DNA of 44,821 nt. Origin: JBBSBL01 sp038251325 (lineage in GTDB: Bacteria > Actinomycetota > Thermoleophilia > Solirubrobacterales > Solirubrobacteraceae). Below the pieces are notes generated by a model that saw only the letters and a program-made list of their open reading frames with translations, searched no databases and had not been told where the DNA came from. Positions 7,747 through 15,433 of this stretch are shown piece after piece. The stretch's first letter is position 1. The number at the start of each line of letters is the position of its first letter. The stretch spans positions 1 to 44,821 of the forward strand of contig JBBSBL010000017.1 in NCBI GenBank assembly GCA_038251325.1, read 5' to 3'. The position numbers were made by a program, and so were the translations under genes.

Positions 7747-9147
7747 TCACGCGCCGACGGCGCTCGCCGCCGGCAGGCGGACCTCGGCGCGGAGGCCGCC
7801 GAGGTCCGCGTCGCCGAGGCGCAGGGTCCCACCGTGCAGCTGGACCTGCTGGGCGACGATCGCCAGGCCGAGTCCGGTGCCGGGGGCCGTCGCGTCCGCG
7901 CCGCGGGTGAAGGGGTCGAGGACGGCCGCGCGCTCCGCGGCAGGGAGCCCGGGACCGTCGTCCTCCACACGGATCACGAGGTCGGCGCCGTCGGGCGCGA
8001 GGCCGACCGCGACCCGACCGCCATCGCGCCCGTGCAGCGCGGCGTTGTCGAGCAGGTTGTCGACGACGAGGCGCAGACCGCTCGGCCATCCGTCGACGGC
8101 GGCGTCGCCGATGCCGTCCTCCAGCGCGTAGTCCGCCGCCGGATGGCGGCGCCGGGCGCCGTGGATCGCGGCGTCGACGAGATCGGCGAGCTCCACCCGC
8201 TCGCGCGGCAGGCTCTCGGCCGCCTCGCCGCGCGCGAGCGCCTGGAGGCCGGCGAGGAGATGCGTCATCCGCTCCTGCTCCGCGGTGGTCTCGCGCAGGA
8301 GGACCGCGCGCTCGGCGACCGGCAGGTCCGGGTTGCGCTCGAGCGCGTCGAGGTTCGCACGCAGGCCCGTGAGCGGCGTGCGCAGCTCGTGGCCCGCGTC
8401 GGCGGCGAAGCGCCGCGTGGCCAGCAGCGCCCGCTCGAGCGCCTCGGTCGAGGCCCGCAGCCGGACCAGCATCTCGTTGAGCGCCCGCGCCAGCGAGCGG
8501 ACCTCGTCGGGCCCGTCGTCCTCGGGCAGCGGCGTGCCGAGATCCTCCGCGCCGCTCACGCGCGCGGCCCGCTCGCGCAGGCGGCCCAGCGGGCGGACGG
8601 CCAGGCTCGTGAAGCCCCAGGCCGCGAGGCCGGTGAGGATGAGCGCGCCGAGCCCGAGCAGGAGGACGACGTTGCGGGTCCGGTTCACGCGCTCCTCGAC
8701 CGGCTGGAGGCTGCTGAGCACCTCGATGCGCAGCCCCGCCCCGGGCTCGAGCGGCGCGGCGAGCGAGCGCCACGGAACACCGTCGATGTCGACGGTGCTC
8801 AGGCCGTCGCGGGCGGGGACCGCCGGGGCGTGCGCCGGCACGTCGCCGCGCTGCTCGACGACCTGTCCGCGGGAGGCGACCTGGACGAAGGTCCCCGAGC
8901 CGGCGAGCAGGCCGCCGGGGCCGCCGTCGCCGTCGGGCCGGCCGCCGGGGCGGCCCGGCAGCCGCGGCGCGCCCGGCGGCCGGCGCGCGATGTCGGCGGC
9001 GCGCTGGCGCAGGTCGCGGTCGACGGCGTCGCGGCCATCGCGCTCGATCTCGCTGAGCAGGATGAGCCCGGTGACCGCGCCCGTGAGGGCGATGGCGGCC
9101 ACGGCGGCGAGCGTGATCCGCGCTCGCAGGCTGCGCGGGCCCCTCAT
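7747..9147 (-). CDS. Sensor histidine kinase (HAMP, HisKA, HATPase)
   Basis: A 466-residue membrane kinase. The first transmembrane helix is about 10-32, then an extracytoplasmic loop rich in Gly/Pro (33-158), a second helix (159-182), HAMP (to about 235) and HisKA with H253 in GHELRTPLTG. The HATPase domain has the N box VVDNLLDNAALHG and the G boxes EDDGPGLP and GTGLGLAIV. The ATG overlaps the TGA of the response regulator gene (ATGA). Together they form an OmpR-type two-component system that probably reports an envelope signal. The upstream neighbour, a secreted repeat protein, is a likely target or ligand. Confidence 0.93.
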   Translation of the reverse strand: MRGPRSLRARITLAAVAAIALTGAVTGLILLSEIERDGRDAVDRDLRQRAADIARRPPGAPRLPGRPGGRPDGDGGPGGLLAGSGTFVQVASRGQVVEQRGDVPAHAPAVPARDGLSTVDIDGVPWRSLAAPLEPGAGLRIEVLSSLQPVEERVNRTRNVVLLLGLGALILTGLAAWGFTSLAVRPLGRLRERAARVSGAEDLGTPLPEDDGPDEVRSLARALNEMLVRLRASTEALERALLATRRFAADAGHELRTPLTGLRANLDALERNPDLPVAERAVLLRETTAEQERMTHLLAGLQALARGEAAESLPRERVELADLVDAAIHGARRRHPAADYALEDGIGDAAVDGWPSGLRLVVDNLLDNAALHGRDGGRVAVGLAPDGADLVIRVEDDGPGLPAAERAAVLDPFTRGADATAPGTGLGLAIVAQQVQLHGGTLRLGDADLGGLRAEVRLPAASAVGA

Positions 9148-9827
9148 GGCCGCAGCGCCCAGCCGACCCCGCGGACGGTGTGGAGCATGCGCGGCTCGCC
9201 GTCGGCCTCGAGCTTGCGCCGGAGGTAGCCGACGAAGACGTCGGCCACGTTGGTCTCGACGTCGAACGTGTAGCCCCACACCTGCTCCAGCAGCTGATCG
9301 CGCGAGAGCACCTGCGACGGGTGGCGGGCGAACGCCTCGAGCAGGTCGAACTCGCGGCGCGTGAGACCGAGCTCGCGCCCGCCGCGGGTGGCGACTCGCC
9401 GGCGGGCGTCGACGACGAGCTCGCCGAGCACGAGCGCGGCGCCGTCGTCGCCTCCGCGGCGCCGCAGGAGCGCGTGGAGCCGCGCCGTGAGCTCGGCGAT
9501 CGCGAACGGCTTCACGAGGTAGTCGTCGGCGCCGGCCTGCAAGCCCGCCACGCGGTCGTCGATCTCGTCGCGGGCGGAGAGGATGCACACCGGGACGTCG
9601 ACGCCGCTCGCGCGCAGGCGCCGCACGACGCTCACGCCGTCGAGGTCCGGCATCGTCACGTCCAGGACGACGATCTCCGGCGGCCGGCGCGCCACCGCCC
9701 CCAGCGCCGCCGCGCCGCCCGCCGCCGTGGCCACGGCGAAGCCCTCGAGGCGCAGCGCGCGCTCGAGGGCCTGCCGGACCGAGGCCTCGTCGTCGACGAC
9801 GAGGACGAGTGGGTCAGGGGCGGGAAT
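9144..9827 (-). CDS. OmpR-family response regulator; apparent ATT start
   Basis: A receiver plus winged-helix DNA-binding protein of about 227 residues. The receiver keeps the acidic pair in LVLVVDDE, the phospho-accepting Asp in IVVLDVTMPDLDG (about residue 56) and the Lys in DDYLVKPF. The C-terminal domain ends in the usual TVRGVGWALRP. The first ATG/GTG/TTG in frame is the GTG at 9734, inside the receiver and after the conserved acidic pair. Upstream of that the frame runs with full family similarity to PDPLVLVVDDE, then reaches a TGA with no standard start between. ATT at 9825-9827 is the most likely initiator. Its upstream gene ends 20 bases away. Confidence 0.8.
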   Translation of the reverse strand: MPAPDPLVLVVDDEASVRQALERALRLEGFAVATAAGGAAALGAVARRPPEIVVLDVTMPDLDGVSVVRRLRASGVDVPVCILSARDEIDDRVAGLQAGADDYLVKPFAIAELTARLHALLRRRGGDDGAALVLGELVVDARRRVATRGGRELGLTRREFDLLEAFARHPSQVLSRDQLLEQVWGYTFDVETNVADVFVGYLRRKLEADGEPRMLHTVRGVGWALRP

Positions 9828-9847
9828 GGGAACCCGCCCCGGGTGGC

Positions 9848-10717
9848 CTACGGACGGTCACCGGGCCCATCATGGGGCAGCGACGCGAACGCCGCCGCGA
9901 CCTTCGCCTGCGGGATCCCGAGCTGCTTCGCCAGGGAGGCCGTGAAGGCGGCGCGCCTCGCGGCGTGCTCTTTCTCCATCGACGCGCGGAGCTTTGTCAG
10001 CGCCGCGGTCACCTTCGCCTCCGGCAGGCCGAGCTCCTTGGCGAGCGCGGCGGCCGGCGGGCCCTTGGGGCCGCGGCCCTCGGGGCCTCCGGGTCCGCCC
10101 GGGCCACCGGGCCCGCGACCGCCCGGGCCGTGGCCCATCGGCGGCCCGGCCTTCTGCAGCGCCGCCTGGAGGGTCGCGGTGCTGACGCCCAGGGACTTCG
10201 CGAGCCCGTCGAGCGACGGCGGCGAGCCCTGCTGCGGCCGGTTCGCGTCGAGCGCGGCGCGCACCTTGGCGGCGTCGATGCCCAGCGCGGCGCCGAGCGC
10301 CTTCGCGAACCCGGCCGGTCCGTCGCCGTGCCGGCCGCCCGGCTCCGGCGGGCGGAGCTTGTCGAGGGCCGCGGTGAGCTGCGTGGTCGACACGCCCAGC
10401 TCGGTGGCCAGCGCCTTGGTGAACGCAGCGCGGCGGTCGCCGCGCCGGTCGCCCGAGGGCTTGACCTCCTGGAACGCGCTCTGGAGCTTGGCCACTGAGA
10501 CGCCGAGCTTCTGGGCGAGCGTGTCGAGGCCAGGGCCACGCGGCCCGCCTGGACCGTCGCGCCAGCCGCGCGGGCCGGTGTCGGTCGTGGTCGCGCCGGC
10601 GGTGCGGGCGGCCTGCGCCGACCCGTCGTCGGCCTGACTGCCGAGGGCGTAGGCCCCCGACGCGAGCGCCAGCGCCGCGGTGGCGGCGATGGCGGTCTGC
10701 TTTGCCCGAGTGGTCAT
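9848..10717 (-). CDS. Secreted Ala-rich protein with six LGV helical repeats
   Basis: A 289-residue protein with a signal peptide (about 1-28, MTTRAKQTAIAATAALALAS). The mature part has six copies of a unit of about 24 residues with the pattern LAxxLGVxxxKLxxAL, beginning near 64, 98, 135, 168, 221 and 257. They are separated by Gly/Pro/Arg/His-rich linkers, the longest a run of GPGG repeats at 195-219. Each unit would form two short helices. Similar exported proteins are common beside two-component systems in actinobacteria; their role is unknown. Its ATG is preceded by AGAGGTG. It heads an operon with the response regulator and kinase genes. Confidence 0.78.
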   Translation of the reverse strand: MTTRAKQTAIAATAALALASGAYALGSQADDGSAQAARTAGATTTDTGPRGWRDGPGGPRGPGLDTLAQKLGVSVAKLQSAFQEVKPSGDRRGDRRAAFTKALATELGVSTTQLTAALDKLRPPEPGGRHGDGPAGFAKALGAALGIDAAKVRAALDANRPQQGSPPSLDGLAKSLGVSTATLQAALQKAGPPMGHGPGGRGPGGPGGPGGPEGRGPKGPPAAALAKELGLPEAKVTAALTKLRASMEKEHAARRAAFTASLAKQLGIPQAKVAAAFASLPHDGPGDRP

Positions 10718-10801
10718 GTCATGTCACCTCTGGAGGGGTTCGGTGCGGGGCGGGGCGGCCCCCGGATGACGACCACCGTCGCGGCGGCGATTGTGAGCGG
10801 G

Positions 10802-10858
10802 CTAAGAACACTGCGCCGATGCCGGCGCCTAAGAACGATCTCAGACGGCGCTTAGGAC
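10802..10858. promoter_or_regulatory. Repeated CTAAGAAC boxes in the shared divergent intergenic region
   Basis: CTAAGAAC occurs at 10802-10809 and 10829-10836, 27 bases apart, and a related CTTAGGAC at 10851-10858 reads in the other direction. They lie between the repeat-protein/two-component operon (leftward) and the ApbE operon (rightward). Repeats at near-integral helical turns are the usual form of OmpR-type response regulator sites. They are therefore candidate sites for the adjacent regulator, controlling both operons. Confidence 0.45.
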
Positions 10859-10888
10859 GGGGAGGGCGGGTGCGGGGAGCCTCGCTGC

Positions 10889-11203
10889 ATGCCCTCCTCC
10901 ATCGGTTCATCACCTCCCGCGCGGCGCCCGAGCTGGCGCCGCCTCCTGGTCGGGACCACCGTCGTGTTCCTCGTCGTGCTCGCCTTCCTCGCGGGCCGCC
11001 TGCGCGCCGGACTCGATCCCGCGCAGGCGACGCAGAGCGCGAAGCGCGTGCACGCCACCACGGTGACGCGGGCGGCGAACTCGTCGGCCACGGCCGCCGG
11101 CAGCCAGGCGTCCCAGAGCTCCGCGTCGGCGTCCGGGGCGACGTCCTCCGCCCCGGCTGCGACGACGCCGGACCCGAGCCCGCCGACCACCCACGCCTCA
11201 TGA
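10889..11203 (+). CDS. Small single-pass membrane protein with Ser/Ala/Thr tail, first gene of the ApbE operon
   Basis: A 104-residue protein. A basic N-terminus (ARRPSWRR) precedes one transmembrane helix at about 19-36 (LLVGTTVVFLVVLAFLAG), so the tail faces outward. Residues 40-104 are low complexity, rich in Ala, Ser, Thr and Pro. They contain SGAT at 82-85, the core of the motif on which ApbE attaches FMN, but the preceding Asp of the full motif is absent and no FMN-binding domain is present. In a Ser/Ala-rich tail this tetrapeptide could be chance. The stop overlaps the ATG of apbE (ATGA). No homologue recognised. Confidence 0.65.
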   Translation: MPSSIGSSPPARRPSWRRLLVGTTVVFLVVLAFLAGRLRAGLDPAQATQSAKRVHATTVTRAANSSATAAGSQASQSSASASGATSSAPAATTPDPSPPTTHAS

Positions 11204-12174
11204 GCCGGGTCGAGACCCGGTTTGCGTCGATGGGCACGCAGGCCCATGTCCGGCTGGAGTCGGCCGTCGTCCCGGAGGACGACCTGCGCCGCCACGCGGC
11301 GGCCATCGCCGAGGAGCTCGCCGCGATCGAGGCCGCGCTCACGCGCTTCGCGCCCGACAGTGAGCTGTGCGCGCTGAATCGCGATCCACGCCCGTCGGTC
11401 CCCGCCTCGCCCGCCGTTCGCGCGCTCGCCCGCGCGACCCGGTGGGCGGGGGAGGCGAGCGGTGGCCTGGTGGACGCGACGCTGCTCGGGCCGCTCGAGG
11501 CGGCGGGTTACGCCGGCTCGCGCGCGGGCCAGACCCCCGCGCCCCCCGCGCCGCTCGACCTCGCGCTGGCCGGCGCCCCGCCTCGCCGGCCCGCCGGGCC
11601 GAGCCCGGCCGCCCGCTTCGCCGCGGTGGGCGCCGACGCGCGCGCGGTCCGGCGGCCCCCTGGCGTGCGACTGGACTCCGGGGGCCTGGGCAAGGGCCTC
11701 GCCGCCGATCTCGCCGCGGAGTGCCTGCCCGTCGGCGTTCGCTACTCGATCTCGTGCGGCGGCGATCTGGCGCTCGGCGGTCCCGACGGCGGACCGCCGT
11801 GGGACGTCGCGGTGGCGGACGCGCGGGTCGGCGCCGAGGTCCATCGGCTGCGCGTGCGCTCCGGCGGCGTCGCCACCTCCGGGATCCACGCACGGCTGTG
11901 GCGCGAGGCCGACGGTGGCTACGCGCACCACCTGCTCGACCCGGCGACCGGCCGGCCCGCATGGACCGGGCTCGTGGCGGTCACGGCGGTGGCCGCCAAC
12001 GCGCTCGCGGCCGAGGTCGCAGCGAAGGCCGCGCTGCTCGCGGGACCCGACCGCGCATGCGGGCTGCTGCCGCGCGGCGGCGTGCTCCAGCACGACGACG
12101 GCCGCGTCGAGGTGGTCCCGGCGGTCCGGGTCCTGCGCGTCCGGCGGACCGGCGCCGAGCCGATCGTCGCATGA
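11200..12174 (+). CDS. apbE: FAD:protein FMN transferase (ApbE)
   Basis: A 324-residue enzyme that moves FMN from FAD to a Thr or Ser of target proteins outside the cytoplasmic membrane. Typical family signatures are present: METRFASMGT-like opening (VETRFASMGT, residues 4-13), LDSGGLGKGLAAD (about 165-177), SCGGDLALGG and HHLLDPATGRPAW near 246-258. No signal peptide is evident, which is unusual for an exported ApbE but is seen in several actinobacteria. It sits between the small membrane protein and the ferric-reductase-like protein, with ATGA overlaps on both sides, so all three are co-translated. Confidence 0.93.
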   Translation: MSRVETRFASMGTQAHVRLESAVVPEDDLRRHAAAIAEELAAIEAALTRFAPDSELCALNRDPRPSVPASPAVRALARATRWAGEASGGLVDATLLGPLEAAGYAGSRAGQTPAPPAPLDLALAGAPPRRPAGPSPAARFAAVGADARAVRRPPGVRLDSGGLGKGLAADLAAECLPVGVRYSISCGGDLALGGPDGGPPWDVAVADARVGAEVHRLRVRSGGVATSGIHARLWREADGGYAHHLLDPATGRPAWTGLVAVTAVAANALAAEVAAKAALLAGPDRACGLLPRGGVLQHDDGRVEVVPAVRVLRVRRTGAEPIVA

Positions 12175-12737
12175 TCGGCACCGACCCGATCGACCAGGCC
12201 TGGTGGCTCGCCGCGCGTTCCGCGGGCATCGTCGCCTACCTCGCGCTCAGCGCCTCGGTCGTGCTCGGCCTCTCGATGGCCGTGCGCGTCGCGCCCCGCC
12301 GCCACCGCCCGGCCCTCCGGGTCCTCCACGAGCGGGTGGCGCTGATCGCGCTCGGCGCGCTCGGCGCCCACGGCCTCCTCCTCCTGCTCGACCGCTGGCT
12401 CCACCCGGGCCTGAGCGGGCTCCTGGTGCCGTTCACCCTCGGCTACCGGCCGCTGTTCACGGGGCTCGGGACCCTCGCCGCCTACCTCACGGCCGGCCTG
12501 TCGCTCTCTTACTACGCGCGAGGACGCCTCGGGCCGCGCCGCTGGCGCACGGCCCACCGCCTGATACCCATCGCCTGGGCGATGGCCACCGTGCACGTCC
12601 TCGGGGCCGGCACCGACGCCGGCAGCCTGTGGCTCCAGGCGCCCCTCGCGCTGGCGATCGCCGCGATCGCCGCGCTGCTCGCCTACCGGCTGTGGCCGCC
12701 CACGGCGCGGCCGTCACGCGTCGCCGCCTCGCGATAG
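12171..12737 (+). CDS. Ferric-reductase-like transmembrane protein
   Basis: A 188-residue integral membrane protein with five or six predicted helices. It belongs to the ferric reductase-like transmembrane/MsrQ superfamily by its pattern: AARSAGIVAYLALSASVVLG in helix 1, HERVALIALGALGAHGLLLL, GLGTLAAYLTAGLSLSYYAR, and WRTAHRLIPIAWAMATVHVLGAGTDAG. The His residues in HERVAL, GAHGLLL, TAHRL and TVHVL are the likely haem ligands. The common linkage with ApbE suggests electron transfer across the membrane to a flavinylated partner. The ATG overlaps the apbE stop. Confidence 0.85.
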   Translation: MIGTDPIDQAWWLAARSAGIVAYLALSASVVLGLSMAVRVAPRRHRPALRVLHERVALIALGALGAHGLLLLLDRWLHPGLSGLLVPFTLGYRPLFTGLGTLAAYLTAGLSLSYYARGRLGPRRWRTAHRLIPIAWAMATVHVLGAGTDAGSLWLQAPLALAIAAIAALLAYRLWPPTARPSRVAASR

Positions 12738-12773
12738 CGTCGGGCGCCGGCGGCCCTCCGGCCGCAGCCCCGG

Positions 12774-13997
12774 ATGATCACCGTCGACGCCACCTCGTTC
12801 TTCCTCGTCACGCTGACGGCGGCGGTCGCGGCCCTCATCGTGGTCGTGGTCCCCAAGCGCCTGGCCCCGCCGGTCGTGGTACTCGAGCTCTTGCTCGGCA
12901 TCGTCATCGGCCCGCAGCTCCTCGGCGTCGCCGAGCCCGACGACTTCATCACCTTCCTCTCGAACCTCGGCCTCGGCATGCTCTTCTTCTTCGCCGGCTA
13001 CGAGATCGACTTCGAGCGCATCAGGGGCCGCCCGCTCGCGCTCGGCGCGTGGGGTTGGGGCCTGTCGGTCGCGCTGGCCTACGGCATCGGCGGGCTCCTG
13101 GCCACGGCGGGCATCGTGCTCTCGTTTCTCTATACGGGATCGGCGATCGCCACGACCGCGATCGGGACGCTCATCCCGATCCTGCGCGACGCGGAGGAGC
13201 TGCACACGCGCTTCGGGACCTTCCTGCTCGCGGCCGGCGCCTGCGGCGAGTTCGGCCCGATCCTGCTCGTCACGCTGGTCCTCTCCACCCAGCACCCGCT
13301 GAGCGAGGCCCTGATCCTCGTCAGCTTCATCGTGCTGGCGATCGCCATGGCGATCCTCTCGGTGCGACTGGCGGGCAAGGGCTGGACCGTGGTGGAGAAG
13401 ACGCTCGAGTCGAGCGCGCAGCTCGGCGTGCGACTTGCCGTCCTGCTCGTCTTCGGGCTCGTGGGGCTCGCCAACGAGCTCGGGCTTGACCTGCTGCTCG
13501 GCGGCTTCGTCGCGGGCATGATCACCCGTGTCGCCCTGCGCGGACGCGAGGTCCAGATCTTCGACTCGAAGCTCAACGCGATCGGCTTCGGCCTGCTCAT
13601 CCCGTTCTTCTTCGTGACCAGCGGGATGAACTTCGATCTCGAGGCGCTGGTGTCGAGCAGCGACGACCTCCTGCGCCTGACGCTGTTCCTCGCCCTCTTC
13701 CTCGTCGTGCGCGGGGTGCCGGCCCTCGTGCTTTACCGTCGCGATCTCGCCTCGCGCGAGCGGGTGGCGCTCGCCTTCTTCTCGGCCACGCAGCTACCGC
13801 TCGTCGTCGCGATCACGACGATCGCCAGCGAGACGCACCACATGCGCACGGTCACCGCGGCCGCGCTGGTCGGCGCGGCGATCCTCTCGACGCTGATCTT
13901 CCCGTTCGTCGGGCTCGCGCTGCGGCGCGGCGCCGGCGAGGAACCGGAGCCGGAGGGCCGGTCCGCCGAGCCGTTGGCCGGGGCCGCGACCGCGTGA
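12774..13997 (+). CDS. Cation:proton antiporter (CPA2/KefB-type)
   Basis: A 407-residue membrane protein with about 12 helices and no long cytoplasmic TrkA domain. Family features include LELLLGIVIGPQLLG (33-48), the acidic pair region FFFAGYEIDF (about 71-80), GACGEFGPILL near 155 and a late helix LIPFFFVTSGMNFD. CPA2 transporters exchange Na+ or K+ for H+. It starts 36 bases after the ferric-reductase-like gene in the same direction and may belong to the redox operon, or have its own promoter. Its stop overlaps a possible 35-codon ORF. Confidence 0.9.
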   Translation: MITVDATSFFLVTLTAAVAALIVVVVPKRLAPPVVVLELLLGIVIGPQLLGVAEPDDFITFLSNLGLGMLFFFAGYEIDFERIRGRPLALGAWGWGLSVALAYGIGGLLATAGIVLSFLYTGSAIATTAIGTLIPILRDAEELHTRFGTFLLAAGACGEFGPILLVTLVLSTQHPLSEALILVSFIVLAIAMAILSVRLAGKGWTVVEKTLESSAQLGVRLAVLLVFGLVGLANELGLDLLLGGFVAGMITRVALRGREVQIFDSKLNAIGFGLLIPFFFVTSGMNFDLEALVSSSDDLLRLTLFLALFLVVRGVPALVLYRRDLASRERVALAFFSATQLPLVVAITTIASETHHMRTVTAAALVGAAILSTLIFPFVGLALRRGAGEEPEPEGRSAEPLAGAATA

Positions 13998-14101
13998 CCC
14001 TGCCTGACGGCGCCCGGCCGGGCGCCGTCATCGCCCGCGACGCCGACGACGGGCTGCTGGGCGCGGACCCGTCGGGGAACCGCCTCCGGCTCCGCGCCTG
14101 A
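13994..14101 (+). CDS. Possible 35-residue ORF overlapping the antiporter stop
   Basis: A GTG at 13994 overlaps the antiporter TGA (GTGA), and the frame stays open for 35 codons, ending four bases before the converging hydrolase gene. The sequence, with PGAVIARDADDGLLGADPSG in the middle, is charged and could be a remnant of a regulatory tail for the antiporter. The reading is weak: part of the ORF is a perfect palindrome that may instead be a transcription terminator. Confidence 0.25.
   Translation: MTLPDGARPGAVIARDADDGLLGADPSGNRLRLRA
14005..14030. terminator. Perfect 26-bp palindrome between converging genes
   Basis: TGACGGCGCCCGG at 14005-14017 is followed directly by its complement at 14018-14030. 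It lies between the antiporter gene and the oppositely oriented hydrolase gene, where a bidirectional terminator is expected. There is no T-run, as is usual in high-GC genomes. Confidence 0.5.
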
Positions 14102-14105
14102 CGGA

Positions 14106-14993
14106 CTACGCGATCGCGGTCGCCCGCGCGGCGTTCGCCACGATCGCCTCGATGATCGTCGGCCACGCCCCGCGCGGCAGGTCGTGGCCCATCCCGGGGA
14201 TCGTCACGAGCTCCGCTTCGGGGATCGCCGCCGCCGTCGCGCGACCGCCGCCGACCGGGATCAGCGGGTCCTCCTCGCCGTGGATCACCACCGTGGGGAC
14301 GTCGAGCGCGCGGAGCGCCTCGGTGCGGTCTCCGGAGGCGGCGATGGCCATGAGCTGGCGCGCCGTTCCCATCGGGTTACGGCCCCGGTCGTAGGCCCGG
14401 CCCGCGACGTCGCGGACCCAGGCCTCGTCACGGTCGAAGCCCGGCGAGCCGATCACCGCGCCGGTCCGCACCGCCCACTCGACCATCCCGTCGCGGTCGT
14501 CGGGCGGCGGCGTGAGCAGCGCGGGCAGCGCCTGGGCCTTGGGCATCGACACCGCGCGCTCGCCCGTGGTGGACATGATCGAGGCGAGCGAGCGCACGCG
14601 GGAGCCATGCCGGATCGCCAGCGTCTGGGCGATCATCCCGCCCATCGAGGCGCCGACCACGTGCGCCGCCCCGATCCCGAGGTGGGCGAGCAGGCCGGCG
14701 GCGTCGTCGGCCATGTCCTCCAGCGTGTAGGCGGCCGAGGCGACGTTCCCCGCGATCGCGGCCATCGGGTCCGGCGGCGGACCGCCTTCGATCGCGGTCG
14801 AGCGGCCCGCGTCGCGGTTGTCGAAGCGGATCGGCCGGAAGCCGCGCGCCGCGAGCTCGCCGACGAAGTCGTCGGGCCAGAAGATCATCTGCGTCCCGAG
14901 GCCCATGATCAGGAGCATCGGAGCGGCGTCCGGCTCGCCGGACATCTCGTAGGCGAGCTCGATCTCGCCGACCCTGGCGGTCTGCTCGCTCAT
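14106..14993 (-). CDS. Alpha/beta-fold hydrolase
   Basis: A 295-residue hydrolase. The nucleophile elbow is GASMGG with S116, the acidic residue lies in HGEEDPLIPV and the catalytic His in GMGHDLPRG. The oxyanion-hole region is LLIMGLGTQM (about 27-36), and FDNRDAGRS (58-66) is typical of the subgroup that includes esterases and the methylketone/aromatic-ring product hydrolases. The family fold is clear; the substrate is not. The ATG at 14993 gives the expected N-terminus. It is a single gene. Confidence 0.88.
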   Translation of the reverse strand: MSEQTARVGEIELAYEMSGEPDAAPMLLIMGLGTQMIFWPDDFVGELAARGFRPIRFDNRDAGRSTAIEGGPPPDPMAAIAGNVASAAYTLEDMADDAAGLLAHLGIGAAHVVGASMGGMIAQTLAIRHGSRVRSLASIMSTTGERAVSMPKAQALPALLTPPPDDRDGMVEWAVRTGAVIGSPGFDRDEAWVRDVAGRAYDRGRNPMGTARQLMAIAASGDRTEALRALDVPTVVIHGEEDPLIPVGGGRATAAAIPEAELVTIPGMGHDLPRGAWPTIIEAIVANAARATAIA

Positions 14994-15013
14994 CTCGGCC
15001 CCGGAACGACGAA

Positions 15014-15038
15014 CGCCCCCCGCACCGTGCGGGGGGCG
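15014..15038 (-). terminator. Strong GC hairpin downstream of the cold-shock gene
   Basis: CGCCCCCCGCAC (15014-15025) and GTGCGGGGGGCG (15027-15038) form 12-bp arms around one base, lying 31 bases beyond the cold-shock gene stop in transcription direction. A second weaker arm pair (ACGA/TCGT) extends the stem. It probably terminates the cold-shock transcript before the hydrolase gene on the same strand. Confidence 0.7.
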
Positions 15039-15069
15039 TCGTACAGCGGTCCGGCGTCGATCGTCGCGC

Positions 15070-15273
15070 CTAGATCGGCGTGACGTTGACGGCCTTGGGG
15101 CCCTTGTCGCCGGGCTCGGCGTCGAAGCTGACCTTCGCGCCCTCCGCGAGCGAGCGGTAGCCGTCGCTGTTGATCGCGGTGTGGTGGACGAAGAGATCCT
15201 TCCCTCCGTCGTCGGGCGTGATGAAGCCGAAGCCCTTCTCGTCCTTGAACCACTTCACGGTTCCGGTTGGCAT
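15070..15273 (-). CDS. cspA: Cold-shock protein (CspA family)
   Basis: A 67-residue single-stranded nucleic-acid binding protein of the cold-shock-domain family. The RNA-binding motifs are present: RNP1 as KGFGFITP and RNP2 as DLFVHHTAI, with the start TGTVKWF. Such proteins melt RNA structure and act as antiterminators. GGAGGAAAC precedes the ATG. A leader of roughly 100 bases separates it from the likely promoter, consistent with the long leaders of cold-shock genes; a small stem (CCACG/CGTGG) lies just upstream of the ribosome site. Confidence 0.96.
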   Translation of the reverse strand: MPTGTVKWFKDEKGFGFITPDDGGKDLFVHHTAINSDGYRSLAEGAKVSFDAEPGDKGPKAVNVTPI

Positions 15274-15381
15274 GTTTCCTCCACGGTGGTGTGCTCTGCG
15301 AACGTGGAGGTGCTGTTTGGCGACGACCGACGGGCGCTGGCACGGCTTTGCCGAACCTCATGGCCCGGCCTTGTCGGCGCG

Positions 15382-15387
15382 ACCATA
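15382..15387 (-). promoter_or_regulatory. Putative -10 element of cspA
   Basis: TATGGT on the minus strand, in the context TTGCTATGGT, lies about 108 bases upstream of the cspA ATG. No convincing -35 is visible at the usual distance. It implies a long untranslated leader. Confidence 0.4.
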
Positions 15388-15433
15388 GCAAGCGGGCTAC
15401 GCCGTGGAGCGCTTGACGGGAACGGTGCGCTCA

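Noticed and set aside
9144..9734. Start of the response regulator at GTG 9734
   Set aside because: It removes the conserved acidic pair and first strand of the receiver, whose coding sequence continues intact upstream.
14005..14030. The 26-bp palindrome as an attachment site
   Set aside because: No integrase gene or second copy is nearby, and its place between converging genes fits a terminator.
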